Positions 33,484 through 45,429 of a DNA stretch of 64,000 bases are shown piece by piece. The notes under the pieces were generated by a model. It searched no databases. It had not been told where the DNA came from and worked only from the letters and a program-made list of their open reading frames with translations. Source of the stretch: Pomphorhynchus laevis (lineage: Eukaryota; Acanthocephala; Palaeacanthocephala; Echinorhynchida; Pomphorhynchidae). The translations under genes and the position numbers were made by a program. The stretch is taken from contig WNNJ02000375.1 in NCBI GenBank assembly GCA_012934845.2, positions 124,001 through 188,000 on the forward strand, written 5' to 3'. The first letter of the stretch is position 1; each line of letters begins with the position of its first letter.

Positions 33484-33672
33484 TCAGGAACAATACGGTA
33501 TAATTGAAAGTCAATAAAATTATTTTGATATTTCGCTAGTAACTACTAGCATCTTCAGAAATTTGAAATATCTTCAAATTTGAAAAATGTTGTTTGAAAT
33601 TTAATGCTAATAGTTACTTGCGAAATATCAAAATAATGTTGACTTTCAATTATATCTGATTGTTCTTGAATA
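33484..33672. repeat. Head-to-head pair of hammerhead-like PLE tails
   Basis: Minus strand 33558-33485 reads CTGAAGATGCTAGTAGTTAC, TAGCGAAATATC and a tail to TTGTTCCTGAATAA. Plus strand 33600-33672 repeats GCTAATAGTTACTTGCGAAA and the same tail to TTGTTCTTGAATAA. The centre folds on AAATTTGAA/TTCAAATTT. Both halves keep the stem and GAAA; the left one keeps CTGAAGA. Confidence 0.75.
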
Positions 33673-33985
33673 ATTAAAATTTTATTCGTTTTTGTTGTTA
33701 AGGCTAGAAAGTCCATTGAAAATGTGTTAAAGACTGAAAACGCAAGATTATACCAAAAGGTAAAATCTTTAATTAATTTATGGTTAATTGATCTAAACAT
33801 GTTTAGCTTGGGCTAGAATGGAAGCTTGAATACCGTTTATCTCCAACTGGCCAATATTTTGAATACGTAGGTTTTGAACTATATATAAAACTCAGTTTTA
33901 TTAGAACACACGTTTCATAATTTTTTATATCAATCCAAAATATATAAACAAGCAAACTTAGCTATATATCTAATAGCAATGGTCT
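33673..33985. other. AT-rich spacer
   Basis: Nothing recognised. Confidence 0.4.
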
Positions 33986-33989
33986 TGAT

Positions 33990-34830
33990 TATATGTTTGT
34001 TAATTATATGCTTGATATGAGCATAAAATTAACATCAATCAAAACTACTTTTTATTTACAAGAAACAAATTTTTGCATGAGCATTCATGCATACCATATA
34101 ATATAAAATATAATACATTAAATAATGAAATTTTAAGAATTGCAACAATTTGTAACGATATTGGCTTTTTTCAAAATCATTTAACTAATTTAATATATGC
34201 ATAATTTTAACTAGGTTACTATAAAAATATCATCAACCAGAAAATAGTAAAATATATAAATCAACACAATAATATAAAGAATAAATTTAAACTCTTAAGT
34301 GGCAAATTTTTATGGATGGATAATAAATAATATATTTTGTATTAGAATAAGATACTATATTAAATTATTGACTTTTTAAAACATAAAGAACAATAAATTA
34401 TAATTTGAGCTCTTCACAAACTCTTCAGTTCCGCCACTAGCGGCTTGTGTCCAAGCTCGCCACATCCTCCCCGCCGGCGTTTTTACTATATAATCAAATT
34501 TCATCAGAGGAAATACGTCCTTAATACGTATTTGGCCCCGCTGCTATGTTGGGTAGAGGAGTTAGGGGCTGAAACCTGATAGCATAGCAGTTCCTCCTGA
34601 TGACCTCTAATTCTTATTCTGATAACAGCTCTGTTATTTATTAGTCAATTCATAAAAATGATGTTTATTTCAAATTTCAATTTTTTATTTAGACTTTATT
34701 TAAATTAATATCTTATAGCAATTATTTGTTTTATTATTTAATTATTAAATTTTGATTTAGCATTATTATGCTTTGTTTATTTTATAATTATATTAAATAC
34801 GTAGACTCAGTTAGCTGATTTGATTAATTT
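33990..34830 (+). mobile_element. Naiad-like PLE 3' part
   Basis: The end of the RT region (readable from about 34050, with LHEHSC near 34072 and WMDNK near 34312) is followed by an interrupting segment at about 34360-34485. The full conserved 3' region (34500-34620) and the terminal box (34798-34827) follow. The interrupting segment is locally GC-rich (CCTCCCCGCCGGCG). It is absent from the other copies. It splits the 3' UTR, so it is a later insertion or a replaced piece. Confidence 0.85.
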
Positions 34831-34954
34831 ACTAAAAAATATTGATTGAGAATTATAAAATTCTATATAATTTTCTAATAAAAAAGATAAATACAGGAGA
34901 ACGTTTGTCTTCTTCGAAGAGAAATATCATTCTTTCAGCAAGACTGGCTGCTAC

Positions 34955-37000
34955 CACCAGCCTATTATGTTCTTGCCCTTTGGAGATGTTGCCAGAATGC
35001 TGACAGCGCATAATTGGATGGATCTAGAATGTTTGGGGCGTTGACGGTGTTGAGGACTCTGCTTATCACTGAATTTATTTCCACGTGTCTGGGGAATCTG
35101 CCTCTTGAAATTCTGCATGCTAATCCGTGTCGTCCTGACTCGTCAACAGACGCTCCACTATGACATATGTGTGGAGAACATGTAGAATGGCCTAATCTTA
35201 GTGAAATGCTCAATCTCACAACCTCGTCATCGAGCAAAGTTCCCAGGGCACCAATCGAAACTGTGCTTAGTCAAGCACCAGACTCACTTATGGAGACCGT
35301 TATAATTCGCACGCGAGATGCCTTGTTTTCTGAGCCTTTAATTAAATATTCATGAGTTCGTTTAACGAGGGGAGTGTCCCAAGCGAATTGTTTATGGCTA
35401 TTAGTCGGTGTCTCACTGAGACCCGTCTTGGCCAACCAAGTTGAGGTGCCAGCGTCAAAATGTGGGCAATGTGTAGAGTTATTCAAAAGAATGTTGACAC
35501 AGTCCTTCGTTGCCACTACAGACGATAAAAAAGTCGGAAGAGCAAGGTCCGCTGAACTGCGGATCCCCAAACCACCGAACGGCACGGGCAATGAAGCTTA
35601 ACGCTAAGAATCGTTCGTTTTCGCGGTGATGTGGGATAAATATTTTTTCAGTACACCATCGAGTTTATAGAGTTCCGCGTACATGTTGAAGCAGGGAATT
35701 GTACGGAACTTATACAGCAGTCAGGGCATGTAAAGGCAGTTCTTTACAAGGAAAAGTGCCTCGTGAGCACGAAGCTCGCAAACCCTAGTGCACATTAATA
35801 CCAATTGCTCCTCGCTCTGAGCCAAATCTTTCGGTGAATTCTCTTTAAAGACAACGCTTCCAAGGATTTGCAAATTTTCTCGATCAATCACTTTTATGTT
35901 TGGGATACAAATGAAAAGATAGTAGTCATTTGTTCGATTTCATGTTCCCCCATATTCAGTAACATCAGCTCACATTTGCCTGCATTAAGCTCCAGACCTA
36001 TTCGGTTAGCTGATGCCAAAATCGTCTCCAAATCGTGCAGCACAACAGATGAATATCCTCCAAGCGTTGCATCGTACAAATACCACGCGTTAAAGGTAGA
36101 TTGAAGGGAGTGCGACATAGTATTTACTGCTAGAGCAAAACCAATTGGACCAAGGGGATCGCCCTGCTGAACGCCTGTTTTGACCAAATGATTCGATCTT
36201 CATAAACCAGATGTGTCTGAGAGCCGTAGGTAGAATGAAAATATGGAAATGCTTCTGGGACGTGTTCTTTTAATGCTTCGAAAAGAACACCGCAATCTAT
36301 GGTGTTAAAATCATTTCGAAAGCCTATTTTATGAACAACTATGGGCTGTTGGCAGTTTATTATGAATGATCGGACTGCGTGAACAATCGCTTCTGCTCCG
36401 CATGGTGTACAACACCCTAGTTGGTATGGACGGACGTGATCACCTACTTTTTGTGATATCCTTATACACAGTATCTAAGCAGCAATGCGACGGAGTGTGC
36501 TCTCGATTGCGATTGGGCGAATCCCGCCATCCTTTTATTAAGTGCACATAAGGACGCCGAAAAGAAAAACTGCACTCCTTCCGCGACGAGATTGCCATTG
36601 ATAAAACAATCGATTACACGAGAATGAGCGAATTCCAGAGACATGACTGCATCATTAGCACTATCGGACATCATGTCTTTCAAGTGTTGAGGGCGAAGGC
36701 CATCCATTCCATGCCCCAAACCATTGGCGAATCTAAAAATGACCCTTATCTCGAAAGAGTTGTCACGACTCGAATTTTCTGAAGGATAGTTTTGAGTAAT
36801 GAGACTATCTCTTGTGTGTGAATGGTGCTTTTTCTTTAAGGGACCGAAAGGAACTCTCTCTATATTGTCAGCAATAGAGTCAGAAGATGTGAGTAGCCGT
36901 ACAGCCCAAAGAACATCACAGTCTGCAAGCTCGATAGAAACTCGTTCGCACAAGGCTTTTGATTTCGGAGCCTTCGAATAGGCATTATTTTTCATTGGTA
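34955..37000 (-). pseudogene. R2-like LINE (family A) copy
   Basis: Minus strand. 36995-36462 carries GLGHGMDGLRPQHLKDM and FINGNLVAEGVQFFFSASLC (fingers and palm start). 36187-35894 carries GVQQGDPLGPIGFALAV, then YLYDATLGGY where a YxDD-like box is expected, and LELNAGKCELMLL. 35591-35271 carries PVPFGGLGIRSSADLALPTF, the linker. 35237-34965 carries LDDEVVRLSISLRLG, the finger CSPHICHSGASVDESGRHGL, and the start of the endonuclease region. The C-terminus is missing. At least three frame changes or stops separate these parts. A perfect hairpin lies at its 5' end. Confidence 0.85.
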
Positions 37001-37006
37001 TACAGG

Positions 37007-37040
37007 GGTCTGATTGTTAAGTAATCTTAACAATCAGACC
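37007..37040. repeat. Perfect hairpin at LINE 5' end
   Basis: GGTCTGATTGTTAAG (37007-37021), loop TAAT, exact complement 37026-37040. Confidence 0.95.
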
Positions 37041-37390
37041 ACTGATTGTTATGATTAGCCACCTGGAGGTGGGTAAATGCTTTAGCTGTATGGTAGCTAG
37101 CGCCTTTCGGTATTCTTTTCAAAACCGACTTAGGGAGATACTGGAATAGCTGGTCTAAGGATGCACTTGTTGAAGCACTTGTAATCGTTGTTGATGAATA
37201 TTACGCACTGTTAAATCGATGTAATCGTTCAAGTAATCGTTGTAATCGTAGTAATTAGTATACTTTATAAAGTGTACCACCAAGACTTAGAAGTAAAATC
37301 TTTAGTGCGTCTTCTAGTAAATACGTTCTTTACATCGGCGAGGTTAGAATTATGTTTAATTTTTTTACAAGTTGCAATTCTTCAGTCGCA
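37041..37390. other. Unassigned spacer
   Basis: Holds short GTAATCGTT repeats near 37155-37245 and otherwise nothing recognised. It could be leader DNA of the R2-like LINE. Confidence 0.35.
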
Positions 37391-40300
37391 AGTGTAAAGA
37401 AACAATTATAGAAACAATTCTAAAGGAGCACTTCTAAAGGAACAATACTAAAGAAACGATTCTACAAGAACAATATTAATTGAACAATTCTAATCGAACA
37501 ATTTTAAAGGAACAATTCTAAAGCAACAATTCTATAGGAACGATTCAAGAAACAATTCAAAAAGAAAAATTATAAAGGAACAATTCTAAAGAAAGGATTC
37601 TATAGGAACGATTCTAAAAGAACAATCCTAAAGAAACAGGTCTAAAGGAACAATTCTGAAGAAACGATTCTTAAGGCACAATTCTATAACAGCAATTTTA
37701 AAGGAACAATTCTAAACGAACAATTCTAAACGAACAATTCTAAACGAACAATTCTAAAGGAACAATTCTAAAGGAACAACTCTAAAGTAACAATTCTAAA
37801 GGAACAACTCTAAAGGAACAATTCTAAAGGAACAACTCTAAAGGAACAATTCTAAAGGAACAATTCTAAAGGAACAATTCTAAAGCAACAATTATAAAGA
37901 AAAAATTCTTGAGGAACAATTCTAAAGTAACAATTCTAAAGTTACAATTCTAAAGTAACAATTCTAAAGTTACAATTCTAAAGGAACAATTCTAAAGGAT
38001 TAATTCTAAAGCAACAATTATAAAGAAAAAAATTCTTGAGGAACAATTCTAAAGAAACAATTCAAAAGGAACAATTCTAAAGAAACAATTCTAAAGGAAC
38101 ATTTATTTCTAAAGAAACAATTCGAAAGAAACAATTCAAAAGGAACAATTCTAAAGAAACGATTCTAAAGTAGCAATTCTTTAGAAACAATTCTAAAGAA
38201 ACAATTCAAAAGGAACAATTCTAAAGAAACGATTCTAAAGTAGCAATTCTAAAGAAACAATTCTAAAGAAACAATTCTAAATAAACAATTCTAAAGGACC
38301 AATTCTGAAGAAACAGGTCTAAAGGACCAATTCAAAAGGAACAATTCTAAAGAAACGATTCTAAAGTAACAATTCTAAAGAAACAATTCTAAAGGAACAT
38401 TTATTTCTAAAGAAACAATTCGAAAGAAACAATTCAAAAGGAACAATTCTAAAGAAACGATTCTAAAGTAGCAATTCTTTAGAAACAATTCTAAAGAAAC
38501 AATTCAAAAGGAACAATTCTAAAGAAACGATTCTAAAGTAGCAATTCTAAAGAAACAATTCTAAAGAAACAATTCTAAATAAACAATTCTAAAGGACCAA
38601 TTCTGAAGAAACAGGTCTAAAGGACCAATTCAAAAGGAACAATTCTAAAGAAACGATTCTAAAGTAACAATTTGAAACAAACAATTCTAAATAAACAATT
38701 CTAAAGGACCAATTCTGAAGAAACAGGTCTAAAGGACCAATTCAAAAGGAACAATTCTAAAGGAACATTTATTTCTAAAGAAACAATTCGAAAGAAACAA
38801 TTCAAAAGGAACAATTCTAAAGAAACGATTCTAAAGGAACATTTATTTCTAAAGAAACAATTCGAAAGAAACAATTCAAAAGGAACAATTCTAAAGAAAC
38901 GATTCTAAAGTAGCAATTCTTTAGAAACAATTCTAAAGAAACAATTCAAAAGGAACAATTCTAAAGAAACGATTCTAAAGTAGCAATTCTAAAGAAACAA
39001 TTCTAAAGAAACAATTCTAAATAAACAATTCTAAAGGACCAATTCTGAAGAAACAGGTCTAAAGGACCAATTCAAAAGGAACAATTCTAAAGAAACGATT
39101 CTAAAGTAACAATTTGAAACAAACAATTCTAAATAAACAATTCTAAAGGACCAATTCTGAAGAAACAGGTCTAAAGGACCAATTCAAAAGGAACAATTCT
39201 AAAGAAACGATTCTAAAGTAACAATTTGAAACAAACAATTCTAAAGCAACAATTCTAAAGGAGCAATTCTAATTGAACAATTCTAAAGCAACAATTATAA
39301 AGAAAAAAATTCTTGAGGAACAATTCTAAAGAAACAATTCAAAAGGAACAATTCTAAAGAAACAATTCTAAAGGAACATTTATTTCTAAAGAAACAATTC
39401 GAAAGAAACAATTCAAAAGGAACAATTCTAAAGAAACGATTCTAAAGTAGCAATTCTTTAGAAACAATTCTAAAGAAACAATTCAAAAGGAACAATTCTA
39501 AAGAAACGATTCTAAAGTAGCAATTCTAAAGAAACAATTCTAAAGAAACAATTCTAAAGAAACAATTCTAAAGAAACAATTCTAAAGAAACAATTCTAAA
39601 GAAACAATTCTAAAGGACCAATTCTGAAGGAACAGGTCTAAAGGACCAATTCAAAAGGAACAATTCTAAAGAAACAATTCTAAAGAAACAATTCTAAAGG
39701 ACCAATTCTGAAGGAACAGGTCTAAAGGACCAATTCAAAAGGAACAATTCTAAAGGAACAATTCTAAAGAAACGATTCTAAAGTAACAATTTGAAACAAA
39801 CAATTCTAAAGCAACAATTCTAAAGAAAAAAATCTTGAGAAAAAAGTCTAAAGGAACAATTCTAAAAGCACGATTCAAAGGCAACAATTCTAAACGAGCA
39901 ATTCTAAAGGAAAAATTCTAAAGAAACAATTTTAAAGAAACGATTCTACAAGAAGAATATTAATTGAACAATTTTGATTGAACAATTCTAAAATAACAAT
40001 TCTAAATGTACAATTCTAAAGAAACTATTGTATAGGAACAATTCTAAAGGTATAATTTAAAAGGAAAAGTTCTAAAAAAATTATTCTAAAGCAGCAATTA
40101 TAAAAAAAGTTTTTGAGGAACAATTCTAAAGGTACAATTCTATAACAACAATTCTAAAGGATCCATTCAAAAGGAACAATTTTAAAGAAACAATTCTAAA
40201 GGAACAATTCTAAAGAAACAATTCTAAAGAAACAATTCTAAAGAAACAATTCTAAAGGAGCAATTCTAATTGAACAATTCTAAAGCAACAATTCTAAAGA

Positions 40301-41465
40301 AAAAAATCTTGAGAAAAAAGTCTAAAGGAACAATTCTAAAAGCACGATTCAAAGGCAACAATTCTAAACGAGCAATTCTAAAGGAAAAATTCTAAAGAAA
40401 CAATTTTAAAGAAACGATTCTACAAGAAGAATATTAATTGAACAATTTTGATTGAACAATTCTAAAATAACAATTCTAAATGTACAATTCTAAAGAAACT
40501 ATTGTATAGGAACAATTCTAAAGGTATAATTTAAAAGGAAAAGTTCTAAAAAAATTATTCTAAAGCAGCAATTATAAAAAAAGTTTTTGAGGAACAATTC
40601 TAAAGGTACAATTCTATAACAACAATTCTAAAGGATCCATTCAAAAGGAACAATTTTAAAGAAACAATTCTAAAGGAACAATTCTAAAGAAACAATTCTA
40701 AAGAAACAATTCTAAAGAAACAATTCTAAAGGAGCAATTCTAATTGAACAATTCTAAAGGAACAATTCTTACGGAATAATTCTAAAGGAACAATTCTTAA
40801 GGAAAAATTCTAAAGGAAAAATTCTATAGGCAGAATTCTATACGAACAATTCTAAAAAACAATTCCAAAGGAGCAATTCTAAAAGAACAATTATAAAGCA
40901 ACAATTTTAAAAAACAATTCTAAAGAAACAATTCTTAAGCAACAATTCTAAAGGAACAATTCTAAAGGAACAATTCTAAAGGAGCAAGTCTAAAGGACCA
41001 ATTCTGAAGAAACAGGTTTAAAGGAACAATTCTGAAGAAACGATTCTAAAGGAACAATTATAATGAAAGGATTCTAAAGGAACAATTATAATGAAAGGAT
41101 TCTAAAGGAACAATTATAATGAAAGGATTCTAAAGGAACAATTCTAAAGGAACAATTTTAAAGGCACAATTCTAAAGGAACAATTCTAAAAACAAACAAT
41201 TCTAAAGGAGCAATTCTAATTGAACAATTTTAAAGGAAAAATTCTATAGGCAGAATTCTATACGAACAATTCTAAAAATAATAATTCTACAGTAACAATT
41301 TAAAATGAATAATTCTTAAGTAACAGTTCTAACCTAACAATTCATAAGGAGCAATTTTAAAGGAACAAAGCTAAAGCAACAATTCTAAAGGAGCAATTTT
41401 ATAGAAACAATTATAAAAGAACAATTTTTAAGGAGCAATTTTAAATGAACTAGTCTAAAAGTACA
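37391..41465. repeat. 14-bp minisatellite array 2 (about 4 kb)
   Basis: Unit close to GGAACAATTCTAAA. Variant units recur in fixed order: ...CAATTCTGAAGAAACAGG, CCAATTCAAAAGG, AAACGATTCTAAAGTAGC, CAATTCTTTAG.... This forms higher-order repeats of roughly 200-450 bp, for example near 38060, 38400, 38770 and 39340. Blocks starting AAACTATTGTATAGG recur near 40020 and 40495. Confidence 0.97.
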
Positions 41466-41469
41466 GTTA

Positions 41470-41892
41470 CTGCCTTTGCTTTTTAGCCAATTCTCCAAAA
41501 TCCATCATCCTACCACTACAACTTTCCTGGCCAACCATCCACATCCGCATTAAACTCCGCATTCTTCTCGTTACTTTTCGTCTCATCGCAGTCGGCTCCC
41601 CATCGTTCATCAACTTTCCTTTCTTTGACGATACTCGCCTCATTTCGCTATCGCTGCGTTCCCGTCATACCCTCTTACTCCACGTTCCTAATTACTCCAA
41701 CAACTACGGTCTCCGATCCTTCCTCGTCGCCGCCTCACTCGCCTGGAATCAACTCCCTCTCGACGTCCGCCGCGCCCCCTCCTTTATCACATTCAAACAC
41801 CTCCTCCGTTCACACCTCCTCGACACATGATTTACATTTTTGTTTTGTTGTGGGCTTGTAAGCGTGCGCTGGCACGCATTTGTCACGTTAAA
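41470..41892 (+). pseudogene. L2-like LINE, extreme 3' end
   Basis: 5'-truncated copy in plus orientation containing only the C-terminal RT region (LLHVPNYSNNYGLRSFL, SLAWNQLPLDVRRAPSF near 41740-41800) and the 3' UTR. The 3' stem-loop GCGTGC-GCTG-GCACGC is at 41862-41877. Unlike the other two copies, the sequence after GCATTTGT continues as CACGTTAAATAAATC rather than minisatellite. Confidence 0.9.
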
Positions 41893-42124
41893 TAAATCTT
41901 TTTTAAGTCGCTGTGTTAATGCAATGCTTACATAAAAAATGTAGACACATTGTTATTTACGGTGATGATTCATATATTTGTTATCACGAATGGCAAAAAT
42001 AAATGACAACCAAAAAATTATTTTGTTTTTTAATGATCAAAATAAATAAGTGCTGACTTTATTATTTTTAATTTCGGAAAAGTAAATAAAGCATTGACTG
42101 ACATACGTTTATGTTCTCTCTGTT
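41893..42124. other. AT-rich spacer inside the minisatellite region
   Basis: About 230 bp without repeat units or coding signal. Confidence 0.5.
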
Positions 42125-42372
42125 GTAGAATTGATTCTTTAGGAGCAGTTCTTTAGAATTGATTCTAAAGAATCAATTCTATAGAAACAATTCTATGGCA
42201 ACAATTGTTAAGGCACAATTCTTTAGGAGCAATTCTAAAGGAAGTATTCTTAAAGTACAATTCTAAATAAACAATTCTAAAGAAACTAATTCTAAATGAA
42301 TTATCTTACAGGAATAATTCTAAAGGAGTAATATTGAAGGAACAATTCTTTAGGAACAATTCGTAAGGAATA
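42125..42372. repeat. 14-bp minisatellite array 3
   Basis: Short, diverged run of the same unit. Confidence 0.9.
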
Positions 42373-42510
42373 ACCGACCGAATACCTCTGAAAAATCTAA
42401 AAAGATAACGTCGATGTATTTATCTGATTGGGGTCCTTATTGTATTTATCTGATTGTATTTATCTAATTTATTTTATTGCGGACGTCAGTCCACAATTCA
42501 CGGGCTGACA
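42373..42510. repeat. Non-minisatellite block duplicated at 49405-49500
   Basis: CGACCGAATACCTCTGAAAA through AAAAGATAACGTCGATGTATTTATCTGA occurs here and near 49409-49473, each time inside the array and each followed by AAGAGAAACGATTCTAAAAG. The two flank the L2-like LINE. Confidence 0.85.
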
Positions 42511-42514
42511 AGAG

Positions 42515-45391
42515 AAACGATTCTAAAAGACCAATTCTTATTGAACAATTCCAATTGAACAATTCTAAAGGAACAATTCTAAAAAAAAATAATTATTAAG
42601 GAACAATATAAAGTAGCAATTCTAAAGCAACAATTCAAAAAAACAATTCTAAAGAAACAATTCTATAAGTACATTTCCAAAGGAACAATTCTGAAGAAAT
42701 GATTAAAAGGAACAATTCTAAAAACGATTTTAAAAGAACATGTCTAATTGAACAATTATAATTGAACAATTCTCAAGGAACAATTCTCAAGGAACAATTC
42801 TAAAGGAACAATTTGAAACGAACAATTCTAAAGAAAAAAATCTTGAGAAAAAAGTCTAAAGGAACAATTCTAAAAGCACAATTCAAAGGCAACAATTCTA
42901 AAGGAGCAATTCTAAAGAAACAATTCTAAAGAAACGATTCTACAAGAAGAATATTAATTGAACAATTCTAAAGTAACAATTCAAAAGGTACAATTCTAAA
43001 GCAACAATGCTATAGGAACAATTCTAAAAGTACAATTTTAAAGGAAAAGTTCTAAAAAAATTATTCTAAAGCAGCAATTATAAAAACAATTCCAAAGGAG
43101 CAATTCTAAAAGTACATTTCCAAAGGCCAAATTCTGAAGAAACAGGTCTAAAGGAACAATTTTGAAGAAACGATTCTTAAGGAACAATTAGAATGAAAGG
43201 ATTTTTAAGGAACAATTCTAAAGGAAAAATTATAAAAGTACATTTCTTAAGGACCAATTCTAAAAAAAACAGTTCTAAAGGAACAATTCTGAAGAAACGA
43301 TTATTTAGGAACAATTCTAAAGGTACAATTCTAAAGTAACAATTCTAAAGGAACAATTCTAATGGAATAATTTGAAAGAATCAATTCTAAATGAACAATT
43401 TGTAAGGAACAATTCTTAAAAAATAATTCTAAAGGAATAACTCTGAAAATACGATTCTAAATGAGCAATTCTAAAGGAATAATTCTAAAGGAATTTTTTT
43501 AAATGAACAATTCTAATGGGACAATTCGCAATTCTAAAGGAACTATTCTAAAAGTACAATTCTAAAAAACAATTTTAAAGGAACAATTCTAAAGGAAAAG
43601 TTCTAAAGGATAAATTCTAAAGCAACAATTATAAAGGAACAATTCTAAATGAACAATTCTTGAAGAACAATTCTAAAGGAACAATTCTAAAGGACCAATT
43701 CTGAATAAACAGGTCTAAAGGAACAATTCTGAAGAAACGGTTCTTAAGGCACAATTCTATAACAGCAATTTTAAAGGAACTTACAAAAGAATTATAAAAG
43801 AATTATTTTACAGGAACAATTCTGAAGGAATAATATTGAAGGAACAATTCTAAAGGAACAATTCTAAAGAAACAATTCAAAAGGAACAATTCTAAAGAAA
43901 CCATTCTAAAGTAGCAATTCTAAAGAAACAATTCTAAAGAAACAATTCTAAAGGACCAATTCTGAAGAAACAGGTCTAAAGGACCAATTCAAAAGGAACA
44001 ATTCTAAAGCAACAATTCTAAAGAAAAAAATCTTGAGAAAAAAGTCTAAAGGAACAATTCTAAAAGCACGATTCAAAGGCAACAATTCTAAACGAGCAAT
44101 TCTAAAGGAAAAATTCTAAAGAAACAATTTTAAAGAAACGATTCTACAAGAAGAATATTAATTGAACAATTTTGATTGAACAATTCTAAAATAACAATTC
44201 TAAATGTACAATTCTAAAGAAACTATTGTATAGGAACAATTCTAAAGGTATAATTTAAAAGGAAAAGTTCTAAAAAAATTATTCTAAAGCAGCAATTATA
44301 AAAAAAGTTTTTGAGGAACAATTCTAAAGGTACAATTCTATAACAACAATTCTAAAGGATCCATTCAAAAGGAACAATTCTAAAGAAACAATTCAAAAGG
44401 AACAATTCTAAAGAAACAATTCTAAAGGAACATTTATTTCTAAAGAAACAATTCGAAAGAAACAATTCAAAAGGAACAATTCTAAAGAAACGATTCTAAA
44501 GTAGCAATTCTTTAGAAACAATTCTAAAGAAACAATTCAAAAGGAACAATTCTAAAGAAACGATTCTAAAGTAGCAATTCTAAAGAAACAATTCTAAAGA
44601 AACAATTCTAAAGAAACAATTCTAAAGAAACAATTCTAAAGAAACAATTCTAAAGAAACAATTCTAAAGAAACAATTCTAAAGGACCAATTCTGAAGGAA
44701 CAGGTCTAAAGGACCAATTCAAAAGGAACAATTCTAAAGAAACGATTCTAAAGTAACAATTTGAAACAAACAATTCTAAAGCAACAATTCTAAAGAAAAA
44801 AATCTTAAGAAAAAAGTCTAAAGGAACAATTCTAAAAGCACGATTCAAAGGCAACAATTCTAAACGAGCAATTCTAAAGGAAAAATTCTAAAGAAACAAT
44901 TTTAAAGAAACGATTCTACAAGAAGAATATTAATTGAACAATTTTGATTGAACAATTCTAAAATAACAATTCTAAATGTACAATTCTAAAGAAACTATTG
45001 TATAGGAACAATTCTAAAGGTATAATTTAAAAGGAAAAGTTCTAAAAAAATTATTCTAAAGCAGCAATTATAAAAAAAGTTTTTGAGGAACAATTCTAAA
45101 GGTACAATTCTATAACAACAATTCTAAAGGATCCATTCAAAAGGAACAATTTTAAAGAAACAATTCTAAAGGAACAATTCTAAAGAAACAATTCTAAAGA
45201 AACAATTCTAAAGAAACAATTCTAAAGGAGCAATTCTAATTGAACAATTCTAAAGGAACAATTCTTACGGAATAATTCTAAAGGAACAATTCTTAAGGAA
45301 AAATTCTAAAGGAAAAATTCTATAGGCAGAATTCTATACGAACAATTCTAAAAATTAATTCCAAAGGAGCAATTCTAAAAGAACAATTATA
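42515..45391. repeat. 14-bp minisatellite array 4 (about 2.9 kb)
   Basis: Same unit. Its last ~450 bp are nearly identical to 8500-8945 and to 40440-40890, including the order of variant units, and it runs straight into the LINE 3' end. Confidence 0.97.
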
Positions 45392-45429
45392 CAAATGCGT
45401 GCCAGCGCACGCTTACATGACCACAACAA

